Of a DNA stretch of 64,000 bases, positions 22,432 to 32,290 are shown one piece after another. Origin of the DNA: Ascarosepion bandense (lineage: Eukaryota > Mollusca > Cephalopoda > Sepiida > Sepiidae); the NCBI GenBank assembly GCA_037127315.1, contig JBBBDQ010001153.1, positions 5,355,644 to 5,419,643 on the forward strand, read 5' to 3'. Under the pieces are notes generated by a model. The model was not told the origin of the DNA, searched no databases, and worked only from the letters and a program-made list of their open reading frames with translations. A program made the position numbers and the translations under genes. The number at the start of each line of letters is the position of its first letter. Position 1 is the stretch's first letter.

Positions 22432-23400
22432 TCAATATGGTTTCATAGTACAATCAATATTGTATATAATTGCAATTTTTATTAACAAGAGAAAAAACCT
22501 TTGGTCCATTGAAGATGTCAAACTTTCGATTTCATCTGATGAAATTTCTTTGGCAGCAGTCAGAATGTCATTCCAGAGGTCATCCTTGCAGGTGTACTGC
22601 CTACCTCCGGAGTAAATCTTCCTTTTAAAGATGCTCCACAGATTTTCGATGGGATTTAAATCTGGAGAACAGGCTAGCCATTGCATTATTTTCCCATGTC
22701 TGGCAAAAACACTCTCCAAATATTCAGTGGTTATCCTTGCTGCATGAGACGGTGCATTTTCATGCATGAATATCATCTTTTTCCGGAATGACAAATTCTT
22801 CTTCTTGTGCCAGGATTCGAGGTGTTCCTTAATCAAGTCAATGTAGAGTTTGGCGGTCATTTTCACTTTATCTGCGACTCTGAATGGTCCTACCAGCTTA
22901 TTACCAATGATTGCAGCCCAAAACATCACACCACCACCTCCTTGTTGATGCCTGATCTGGTGAGGAATTGGACCCTCATTACAGTACCATTATTTCCTCC
23001 ACTCACCGGATCCATCTAGGGTCGCTCGACACTCGGTGAACAAAACAGTTTGAAAATTTACCTTCATGTGATTTCTTGTCTACTCCGTCCTATTTTTCTT
23101 GTGGATATCCTTTAATGGAGGTCGAATTTCCGACTTTCCACATTTTGCAACCGTCCTCAGGATAGGATGGGCACATCAGGAACTCCAGCATTTTCAAAAA
23201 CTTTTTGCTCGTTTCAAGAGGGTTACGGTGGACTTCTCTCTTGATCCTATTCATGGATCGATGCAACACAGGTGCTTTCTTATGAATTTTCCCTTTTTCA
23301 GAATGTCTGTTGCAAAGTTCAGGGTAAGTAACATTTTTTTTTAATTGTACGATGATCACGGGCCAATTCTTTGGCTATTTCTAAGGTAGATATCTTATTA
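22432..23400 (-). pseudogene. Tc1/mariner transposase (DDE), broken
   Basis: The C-terminal 165 codons (22929-22432) include GGGVMFWAAI, FMHENAPSHAA and SPDLNPIENLWSIFKRK, the second and third catalytic motifs of Tc1-type DDE transposases. The middle Asp is Glu (HENAPSH). Upstream, LFTECRATLDGSGEW (about 23050-23000) is the first catalytic motif, where the usual Asp-Glu pair is reduced to Glu. The N-terminal helix-turn-helix region spans 23359-23090 in another frame. Altered catalytic residues and at least one frameshift indicate inactivity. Confidence 0.9.
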
Positions 23401-23461
23401 CAAACCATTTGGACAATTTTAGACTTCTCAGCTTGACTCAAAGCACCTTTACATCTAGCAT

Positions 23462-23659
23462 ATAAAGTTGGCACGCTGAAACAGGCTGCAAGTCACCAAA
23501 ATGGCTGCCATTTTTTCCTATTGCACAGATTAGCTTAGAATTTTAGATCTGCACATATGTTAGTATTGTCATATAACGTGCCAAGTTTCACTAACTTTTA
23601 TTAAAAACTGTCAGAGTTAGAACAAAACATCGATTTGCATATAATTCTGGCACGCAGTG
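23462..23659. repeat. Right terminal inverted repeat of the Tc1/mariner element
   Basis: Inverted partner of 22120-22318. It starts at AAAGTTGGCACGCTGAAACA and ends at CTGGCACGCAGTG just before the flanking TA. Confidence 0.85.
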
Positions 23660-23661
23660 TA

Positions 23662-24810
23662 CATCTGACTTTTAACTAAACCTACTAGAATGTATATTCT
23701 ATTCATACAAATCTGTTGTAAAAATTACGTCGGTATTAAATGACCCATTGTGGCTGATATTCCGTAAAACAAAACAAAGAAACATCTGATATCAACTTTC
23801 TTTCAAAATGTTAATTATAAATAAAATGATCAGAACCCCACCTTCGTGTAAATATTAATCTTCGTTGTATTTTGAATGACTATTAATTTTCAAGTCATTT
23901 ACACTGTTAGCAAATTTGATCCACTGCCACTGTCGGCAAAAAAGTGCGTGTTATTTCGTTTTTGACTTTGTCTCCATCTTTCTCATTCAAAATTCGGTTT
24001 GCATTTTTCTGTATTCTTTCTGTAATTGGAGTGTATTCCTACAAAAACCTTGCCTCAGTTACGCCAAACTGCTATCTCCGTTGCAATCGGGCAGGTGTAA
24101 GTCACTCTTTCGAAGAAATCGGTGACCACACGCCGGCGTGCTGAGCCGCGAGTCATGCGTTTAGCCGACGACCACGTGCAGTAGCCGGCTCCGTGGCAAT
24201 CGGCCAAAGTTATTTAAACTCTTAGCAATTTACTTTCTAAATTTTAATTGTGAATAAGCTAAAGGGAACCCAAACTACATGTAAAGATTAATCTTCTTAG
24301 TATTTTGAATGACTCATAATTTCCAAGTAATTTAAACTATTAGTGGTTTTATTTTTACAAGTTAATAGAATAAACCGACCCCGAATTTATATAGAGATTA
24401 ATCTTCTTTGTATTTTGAATGACTCCAAATATATACATTATTTTTCTTTGTATTTTCATGACTCTTAATTTCCAAGCAGCCGGCTCCGTGGAAATCGGGC
24501 AAAGTTTTAAAAAATTCGCTACGTTTCGATTCCCGAATTTATGTAATGTTTAATCTTCTATTTCCAAGAAATAAAAATTGTTACCCGTTTTACTTCTAAA
24601 TTTCTAATGATGGATAAGATGAACCAATTTCCGTCTTTATGTAAAGATTAATCTTCATTTAATTTTGAATGACTCTTAATTTCAAAGTAAACTGTTACCA
24701 GTTTTATTTCTAAATTTTTAATAAAATAAACCGATCCCCGAATTTATCTACAAATTAATCTTCTTTGTATTTTGAAGGCCCCCTAATTCAGTCACTATAA
24801 ACATTTACTG
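23662..24810 (+). repeat. ~110-bp tandem repeat array, block 2, with GC-rich insert
   Basis: It continues the block interrupted by the Tc1/mariner element. Landmarks AGATTAATCTTCTTAGTATT at 24285 and AGATTAATCTTCTTTGTATT at 24395 are 110 bp apart. Within it, 24060-24210 is GC-richer and contains CAGTAGCCGGCTCCGTGGCA, a phrase partly repeated at 24478 (GCCGGCTCCGTGGAAATCGG). That insert is a separate small repeat of unknown type. Confidence 0.65.
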
Positions 24811-25640
24811 GTTTTATTTGTAGGTAACTCCAAAAATTCACTGAAAAAAAACAGCATCGTATGAAGGAAAAGGCCTCAAATTAAATAAAAACAATGTTTT
24901 CTCGGGAAAATGTTTACGTTATCATAAAGAGAAGAGATGTATTTTTTAATAATCTTGAAATGTTTTTTCTTTCGTCAGTGCGAAGCCTAAATTGACGCCA
25001 GTGTCTATTACATCAAAACGTAATATTACGCAAAGCATTTTTTGACTCTGAAAAACACATTAATTTGGAAATTCTTGCATAAATCAAATCATGGTCGGAT
25101 TTTGATGAAAATTTCAGGACTTATTCAAAATTGACTGAAATCAGCTTTGAAATATATATATATATATTTTTCTTTTTACATATGTTACCCCCACCCACCA
25201 ATATATTTCCAGAAATGTCGAAAAATGCGACTAGGTCCTACATATAGCTAACTGTAATTAAATTTAGGAGTCATTGGGGAATGCTAAGTAAGTGTTTTTT
25301 TTTTCTTCAAACCTGCTTATTGTTAGAAAATCTGCTCCGAATTGCGAAAACAGAAATGCAATAAAACTATGCCATTTTTTATTTGGATAAACTTTAAATT
25401 GCTTTTATGAACATAAATTGAAATGATATAGTCTGAATAGAAAAAAAAATGTCCATTAATAATGAATTTTCTAAAGTTTCAGAAATTTCTTAAAATTTCC
25501 TCCTCCTAGATCAGCGCGATTTTGTGAAATTAATGTGTGGCGAATATATTTACTAATCGAAAAATCTAAAAGCTTACTATAAATAATGCTGCTCATTTTT
25601 TGTTTAATAATTAAAACATTTTAATTTTCTGCATGTTGAT
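24811..25640 (+). repeat. R2 repeat, plus-strand copy
   Basis: It starts near GGTAACTCCAAAAATTCACT followed by ACAGCATCGTATGA, the right arm of the hairpin seen at 15093-15122. It continues through AATTTGGAAATTCTTGCATA to CATTGGGGAATGCTAAG (25272) and an AAAACATTTTAATT tail. It matches 31700-32290 in parallel and 13440-14165 inverted. Confidence 0.6.
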
Positions 25641-26177
25641 TACCCGTATTTTCTTTGTACGGGTGGCCCGAACGCGATATTTATCATTAAAAGGTCACGT
25701 GATTCAAGGGTTGTCCTCCCTTACATGAAAAAAAATCCATACATAAACCTTTTTATACCAAACGAAAACCACTTTACATAGAAAGTATATCCTATTCATA
25801 CAAATCTATGGTAAAAAAGTTTGTCGCCATTAAATAACCAATTGTGCTTGATATCTCGTAAAACAAAACAAACCAAAACAAACATTCTTTCTTTCTCAAA
25901 TTTAATTGTGAATAACCTAAACGGAACCCCAGCTTCATGGTCTATTGAGTCTACCAATCTCTCTCTTGGATAGGGTGCAGTGGATATCTGCTCAGAACGA
26001 GAAATAGGAAATTCCAATTTAATTCTTTGCATTCAATTACGCGCAAATACACTTGAGAAAGTCACTTTCCCTCCAGCTATGAGTTACATAGCAGGACAGA
26101 TTGGGTTCTATAGCATTGGTCGGTAACCAGTCTACCGCAGAAAGTACTGGCAAACTTCTGCGGAAAAATGCTCTGCC

Positions 26178-26211
26178 CAGTCAGTCATGTCTCTTTAGAG
26201 ACATGAACGCC
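26178..26211 (+). repeat. Hairpin repeat, left half (split by LTR-like element)
   Basis: CAGTCAGT is followed by the perfect stem CATGTCTC-TTTA-GAGACATG and AACGCC. It resumes after the LTR-like element at 26958 with ACGCCCAAACATGTATCATA and ends ...ACTGACTG at 26996. The intact relatives at 17962-18029 and 60483-60531 show the uninterrupted form. Confidence 0.6.
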
Positions 26212-26957
26212 TGTGGTGATACCGAGCAAAAGCGAGGGGCCGGATGTTTGCTCTATAACGACCAGAAAGCAAATGACCAAAACTCGTAGGTGCGCATCCG
26301 TGTTCGCGCAGATGTTCCGGTTGAAAAATAAAAATTAATCAAATATCAAATTTCCATTTCGCGAGCCTACGCGAATTTTATTTACCAGCCAATGGGAAGC
26401 CCAGAATCAAATTCAAGTGTGAAATCCCAAACGAGCTGCTTTTGATCCAAAAAGCAGATATAAAAAGCCGTAACAGAAAGCACCCAGCAAACTGACAGAG
26501 GCAGACCTCAGGAGAAGAGTGTAATCGATATCTTCTTGACTTCAGTCAAGCGGATACTATGTTCGCCTCCCTCCACCTCTTCTTCCTTCTACTCTGTCTC
26601 AAAAGTACTTACTGACCTAAGGAGCGACTACATCAATGACATTCCTTACTCACGACGCTCCTACATTCCTAAGCATTTATTTTCTTTCAGCTTATTATTT
26701 GCCATGAACATTTTAACCTCTTTTGGAATTATATTCAAGTATTACTGTAATTGTAAAAGCATTAATTGATATGTGTATATATAAAAATGTTATTTTCAAC
26801 TCAATTTGCTTTTCTTGATTTTATAATCATTTTATGACTTATAGTGGGCTATCTACCACAAGGCCAAATTCCGTTAACCTGTAACAGTATACAATTACCC
26901 TTCACTAGAACAGACTACCACTACAACTAGAAAAAGAATAGATAAGATATCCCCTAT
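26212..26957 (+). mobile_element. LTR-like repeat (solo LTR candidate), copy 2
   Basis: 746 bp, starting TGTGGTGATACCGAGCAAAA. Flanks are exactly ACGCC (26207-26211) and ACGCC (26958-26962), a 5-bp target duplication inside the hairpin repeat. It carries a CCAAT box (CAGCCAATGGGAAG, about 26388) and a TATA box (GATATAAAAAGCC, about 26457). Over most of its length it matches 9864-10574. It is noncoding. The precise duplication supports integrase-type insertion. The last ~30 bp before the right flank are longer than in copy 1. Confidence 0.7.
26445..26475 (+). promoter_or_regulatory. TATA box of LTR-like promoter
   Basis: GATATAAAAAGCC lies about 70 bp 3' of the CCAAT box (26388) in the LTR-like repeat, a typical Pol II U3 arrangement. 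The corresponding site in copy 1 (about 10105) is weaker (GAAATAAAAAGC). Confidence 0.45.
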
Positions 26958-27085
26958 ACGCCCAAACATGTATCATATATGGCACTTAACTGACTGACTG
27001 AATCTCTTCCCCACCCTAATTACGATTTATCCTTCAGAAGTTGTTAATGACATATAAATGTTTTATAATGGCTCTGTCCAGCTTT

Positions 27086-27103
27086 ATGACTCACGTGAGT
27101 CAT
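27086..27103. promoter_or_regulatory. 18-bp perfect palindrome with AP-1/E-box/AP-1 core
   Basis: ATGACTCACGTGAGTCAT is its own reverse complement. It contains TGACTCA and TGAGTCA (AP-1/bZIP type sites) overlapping a central CACGTG E-box. No nearby gene is known, so binding is inferred from motif match only. Confidence 0.35.
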
Positions 27104-28889
27104 CCTCAGGAGTGTGTAATTCTTGTGTTATCTGAGAAACAGTATTAGATGTAAATAGTGAGCTATACAGCTAGATTTACAAAACCTAAGAAAACACAAA
27201 AGACTTTACACAAGGCTTTGTCTATGGCGAAACAATGTGACACTTTATTGGAAAGATCAAGCAAACGGGGATAGAATCGCCCATTCAAACATTTAGTCCC
27301 TTGCAGTTAGAGATATGCAGTTACTTTTCATTGGAGTCAAATTACGCGGTCGGAATGTCCCATGTAAAAAAAACGAGCTTGTGTAACAACCAGCCTTTGT
27401 GAGGAGTGCTTGGGTAAATAGTCAGACACTAGCGTACTCTCTAGCTACAAGCAAAAGGAAGAAAGAAAACGAAATTATACAATAATTGCCCATAGTAGTT
27501 ACTTTTATTATCATCAGAACATTAATTTGAATCCTTTTTTCAGCTAAAAAAATCACAAGAGGCCTATCGAATATAGATAAGGACTAATGCGTTTTACAAA
27601 ATTCAAAAATGATCTGCAACGTAATCCGTCCTGACTTGGCATATCGATTTCTTACAAATATATTTATGGCAACTACTCTGATGGGTTTTTTTTGCCCTGG
27701 TGCCCCGTCGACGTGAATTTAAGCGTGCTACTAGATTGGCATTTAGGTCCCACCCTTTTACAGTTTACATACCTAAATGTAACCTCCACTTCTACTCCAA
27801 CAGTTTATTTTCTCGCACTTCCCGTCTGTGGAAAACCGTTCCGTTTGCTTCCCCGATATATCCAAAAATTTAAATGCAACGTCAATTGCTATCTTTTATT
27901 TGCTTGAATCCTGTTCATCTTTTCATCAATATCCCCTGTACTCAGTCTTACTCTCACTATAATCCCTCTGCACGAGTGAAGGTTGCGCTATGTTTGGGGT
28001 GAAATGATTAAAGCAAAATAATAAAGCACCCACAATTCGCCATTGAGGCTTGCCACGATTAAATGTACACAAAAATGGCAGTCTTGTCAGCGGTAGCTGG
28101 GTCATATTTGAACTTTGAATCGAGCGTCCTTGCTCGTGTTGCCCACTTTAAAATTCGCTCTTGTGGGTAAACATTCTTGTCTTTGATAAGGACACGACAA
28201 AAAAATCCACTGTATCTAGTTCATGGAGATTCCAAGTCATGTGCAACACTTCCAATTGAATTAATGTAGGGTTTCATGTGTTAGTCATTTTTGACAACTC
28301 TGTCATACTGACCGCAAGGGACAAACAAGTCTACAGTAATCAACCATTGTATCAAATTTGCCCTTGAGGGTGGCAAATATAAATACATCCGATTGATTTT
28401 CCACAATTTCACATTACACAAATGTGTATGTCTGAATTTGAAAATCATCAATCAAGTCAATAGAATAATTTGTAGAGTAGATTAAGAAAACAATAAGGAA
28501 AACGAGAAATATAATGTGTATGGATCATTAATTAAATCATAATTTACAGTGAGAAAAAATGCTTTAACTTTCATCTACATTATTAAATTCAAGCAATATT
28601 TAAAATTTTAAGATACGTTTATTATTATTCAATGAATTGGTAAGACTGATTCTCATCCTTGTTGCTTCTGACAAATCAACTATGGATCAAACCGAAATAT
28701 GATGGTCATAAAGCGAACATTCAAATCTAGGTACCTCCACATTTTTAGGCAGAAGTTTTCGATACCTACTTTTAAAATAAAAGAAATATTCTTAAAGATT
28801 TCATTTTAAGTTTAATTAAAAGATTATGGTGTATTTCATATAGTAATTCATGTAATTCATATTTCTTAAATATTTCATATACAATATAG

Positions 28890-28928
28890 AGGTTGTAGCT
28901 GCTTTTCTCTTAAAAGCAGCTACAACCT
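28890..28928. repeat. Perfect 17-bp inverted repeat, 5-nt loop
   Basis: The arms AGGTTGTAGCTGCTTTT and AAAAGCAGCTACAACCT flank CTCTT. No mismatch occurs. It may form an RNA or DNA hairpin; there is no flanking element. Confidence 0.8.
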
Positions 28929-29045
28929 GGAGACGGTTTCATTTGTTGGTTGAAGCCCTGCGACAAATTGCTTACACTGTTCGAAAATAGAGAAGTAGCA
29001 CCTATATTACACTTTCATTTAATTGTCAAAATATTGACTGGCGAA

Positions 29046-29085
29046 ATTAATTAAATGAAAATTAATTAAACGATAATTAATTAAA
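29046..29085. repeat. Three ATTAATTAAA motifs at exact 15-bp spacing
   Basis: ATTAATTAAA starts at 29046, 29061 and 29076. The TAATTA core resembles homeodomain sites. In AT-rich DNA it could equally be a small tandem duplication. Confidence 0.5.
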
Positions 29086-29475
29086 TCATGATAATAATTA
29101 TTTTATTAAACCATTATAAAAGTAACTTCATTCTGGGTATCCAACATTTTTAATAACCAGGTGTAGTAAACTGAAGTCATTAAGTATCAAGATATCCAGA
29201 CCCAAGCGGATAAGGCTGACCTATAAACTGTCACTAAAACAAAACACTCTGCAGGTTTGACGACCTGTCAAAAATTACATCAATTTCAAAATGTAAACAT
29301 ATTTTGAGCGTGGCAAACATGTTGGGTCGCTTCACCCGGAATTGAGTGCAAGTATGGCACAAGGTAATAAAGCATTGATCCAACCAACCACAGGGCCTGT
29401 TTCTTGTTAGCCCACCTCGATGACTGCGACTAATTAGCTGATTATCTAAACCAATCAGATGCAACCAAGGGGGAT

Positions 29476-29801
29476 TGTTAGGACGATAGCCATTGGCCGG
29501 TAATACCTATTGGCTGACCAATCAAGAGGTAATTATTCGGGATTCGGGCCCATAAATAGAGAATACCCAGAGCAAAAAAGAAACAAAATCGAGTCGGTTC
29601 ATTCTTCGCTGCCCAGAACCGAATCCGTTGCTACTGCATACTCCATCATTGACACTGCCTAATTGCAGTTAAGATTTCTTTGAGCTAAGGAAACTTTTTC
29701 GCCAGTCAACTACATTCACCTCTCACTTTGCGGTGTTTGTTTTACCTTGATAAAAATTATTGCATGCCTGTGTAAATAAACGTTTGTTAATGTTTATAAC
29801 A
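29476..29801 (+). promoter_or_regulatory. Promoter-like segment, possible short LTR
   Basis: It begins TGTTAGGACG, then contains CCATTGG and TATTGGCTGACCAATCA (CCAAT boxes on both strands, 29492-29525), CCATAAATAGAG (TATA-like, about 29550), AATAAA (29775) and ends ATAACA. The TG...CA ends, box order and 326-bp size suit an LTR. No 5-bp duplication flanks it and no partner LTR was found. A host promoter is the alternative. Confidence 0.4.
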
Positions 29802-29899
29802 AATGCTTTTCGTCACTTCTTTGATGGTGTGGCAACTATTCTTCTTCTCCGACGCCAAATTCAACACTCCATCGACTAAATTGTATCCATTTTCCCATT

Positions 29900-30340
29900 T
29901 CGCGGATCTTAAGAAGCAACGTGGGCGCAGAAGGAATCAGAGAACAACCAGTCTTGAACATGTGGTAATCACGAAACCATCGGCCAACCCGGTATCGTGA
30001 AAATATAGTACCACACCTAGATGGAAAATGATATGAAAACGATTTCCTCGGAATCTAGTGATTAGGGACAATGAAATCCCTTGTTGCTTAATAAAGGCCT
30101 TCATGTCATTTATAGTCCCTAATCTATCACTGAATCTAAGAGAATTCAATCACACAATAATTCGACATGCTAGACACTCACTCGCAACAGCTGATCCAGA
30201 TGTTTCACAATCCCTCGGGGCCTTCCTTGTTTTCCTCGCAATTCCAGTGGGTACAAATCACAGTACAGCTCCAGAAGTTTAATCAGCCTTTCCTTCTCCA
30301 GTAGCGAAACTGGAATGGTTGACGGTGGCACTGTCCGTTA
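29900..30340 (-). pseudogene. Unassigned decayed coding region (transposase-like?)
   Basis: Two minus-strand pieces look protein-like: RLIKLLELYCDLYPLELRGK followed by QGRPRGIVKHLDQLL (about 30290-30180), then RFSDRLGTINDMKAFIKQQG and TRFRGNRFHIIFHLGVVLYF (30140-30020). The amphipathic helices, FRGNRF motif and frame changes suggest a once-translated, now dead gene, perhaps from a hAT-like or domesticated transposase. I do not recognise the family with certainty. Confidence 0.35.
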
Positions 30341-30344
30341 AGCA

Positions 30345-31690
30345 ACATTTTTTGACATTATTTTTTTTTAACTCGAATCAACACTTTCGCCAGTGGATAG
30401 TGAGCCCATTTTGGTTAATTGGTTAATGCAATTATTTATATACCGCTTGTAGTCCACTGCAGATTCTCCAAGATGTGGGGATGTTAGAATTGTCAATACA
30501 ACACAGTTCACGTGCTGTCGTTGAATTAAAAACTAAAGTGCACTTTCCACTGCATGGAAGGTTTTAATATCGGACAGGAAGCCAAGCTCCCCCACCATTC
30601 TGTACACTGTGGTGAAAGTTTTGTGTAAAATGTCATCTTCCAGTCACAATGTCTTTAAAATGCTGGCCACAGTTTCCAGAACAGTTGCAACAGGAACACC
30701 AGTTAAAATACAGTCATAATAGACTTTCCTGCTCACAAATTGATTTGAATGTTCCGCTTTTTTTTTCTCCAGGAGTACTTTTAATTTATAATTTTGTTTC
30801 AGTTGTTCTTGCAACATTTTTTATGTCACTGGAAGATGAACACTGGAAAGAAGTTTTAGGTCGATTTGCAGTTGCACCCAATTCAGAATTTTATTTAATT
30901 ACAACAGAAATGGTTGTAACAGAAGAGAGCTCCTCGCTATCAAGATGTAAATTTGTGGTAGCAGCAGACAGGATTGAACCTGAAAATGTTGCTGCAACTG
31001 GGATGGCGGTTGAAGTGTCAGTAGAATATGGGTCAGACTGAATAACAACTATCTCTACACTTTTGAGCAAATTCAGTATGATTTTCCCTTTTTGTTTCTT
31101 TTTTTTTGCTGAAAGTCTGTTCACAGAATGAAATGATACTTGTGAAAAGCCATCCGTGGCCCAACCTGCTACTTCCTGAAGAGTTCCATATTTTTGGAAT
31201 AATTTCTCACAAATATGGCCTCAGAGAATGGGTTGTCCACGTTGAACGCTGCTATAAGACTTAAAAATGTTTTCTGTTCTAGATATCTATAATTAAAAAT
31301 AACATAAATAAGCAAGAAAATTAACACCTTGATTTGGAATTTTTTTTAATAAATAAAATATTATTTCATCAGTAATAGTTAATAAACTTTAAGTAAAGTA
31401 AAAAAATCGTTTTTCTATTTCGAGAAAAATTGTCAACACAGTTGAAAAAAAAGACAAACTATTCAACAAAATTAATAGAAAATGAAAAACCTAATTTCAA
31501 ATATGCAGGAAATAAAGTTTTAAAATAAATTAAACATTACTTTCAAAAATAATTTAAACGGCTTTCTTTAACAAAATAAATTTCATTGAAAATGAACTGA
31601 AGAAAGTGAAAAAAAATGTGAACGATAAATATTTGTTTCTTAAATAAGTTTAAAAAATAATTCAATTTGGATAAGACCCACACTTATGTA
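30345..31690. other. No confident gene; one 130-codon open stretch
   Basis: The plus strand is open at 30649-31041 and ends in an acidic, Val/Glu-rich stretch. The minus strand of the same DNA is open at 31124-30891. Neither shows a motif. 31300-31690 is AT-rich and repeat-like. Confidence 0.3.
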
Positions 31691-32290
31691 TTTACATAAA
31701 ATAAAAATATTTAATAAAACAAACATTTTCTATCAAAATGTTTATATTATTATTATTAAGAGGAAAGATCAAAGTAATTTTTAATCCTTTCTAACATTTT
31801 AAAAAGTTTCTTTTGATTTGAGTTAGTGGTTAAAAAAACGTTACGTCTGTTTTACAATGGAAAACAATGATTGCATCCCCCACTTTTTTTGGTGACAAAC
31901 ACATTAATGTGGAAATTCTCGCAAAAATCAAATTATTTTCAGATTTTAACGAAACTTTCAGAACGCATTCACAAATGAATGAAATTATTTTGTAAAAATA
32001 TTTTTTATAATGTCACCCCACCTCCACGTAAATTCATGAAAATTTAATTGGCTGCAAAATAGTTTTTATTAGTTAAACGCAGAACTCATTGCGGAATAAA
32101 AACCATCTATTTTGTTTATTTTAAACTTAACAACACTATCCGAAGAGTAAAATATAAAATTCTAATATAATTTAATTTGATAAGCTTTTAAATTTTGGAA
32201 TAAATAATAATAATTAAAGACATTATAGTCTGAAGAAAAAAAAGCGATTGCTAATAAAATTGTAAAGTTTTAAAAATCAGCTGAGTGATG
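31690..32290 (+). repeat. R2 repeat, plus-strand copy
   Basis: TTTATATTATTATTATTAAG followed by AGGAAAG (about 31740) repeats 15177-15203. ACACATTAATGTGGAAATTC (about 31900) matches 25048-25068. It ends near 32290 after a TGCTAATAAAATTGT segment. Confidence 0.6.

Larger units (their letters stand above)
22120..23659 (-). mobile_element. Tc1/mariner DNA transposon with ~200-bp TIRs
   Basis: A complete but dead copy of 1540 bp. The outer ends read CAGTGCGCGCCAGAATTATA on the left and, complemented, CACTGCGTGCCAGAATTATA on the right. Similarity between the ends extends about 200 bp inward (22120-22318 against 23462-23659). It is flanked by TA (22118-22119 and 23660-23661), the expected Tc1/mariner target duplication. 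The related unoccupied repeat at about 21480-21490 reads ...CCAGCATTATATCTGAC, confirming the TA insertion site. Confidence 0.92.
27003..29475. other. Repeat-poor intergenic stretch, no gene recognised
   Basis: Open stretches here are short and lack motifs (for example 71 codons at 27692-27907). The region is notable for perfect palindromes at 27086-27103 and 28890-28928 and a 15-bp homeodomain-like repeat at 29046-29085. I found no similarity to the other repeats of the window, so it may be older single-copy DNA. Confidence 0.4.
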
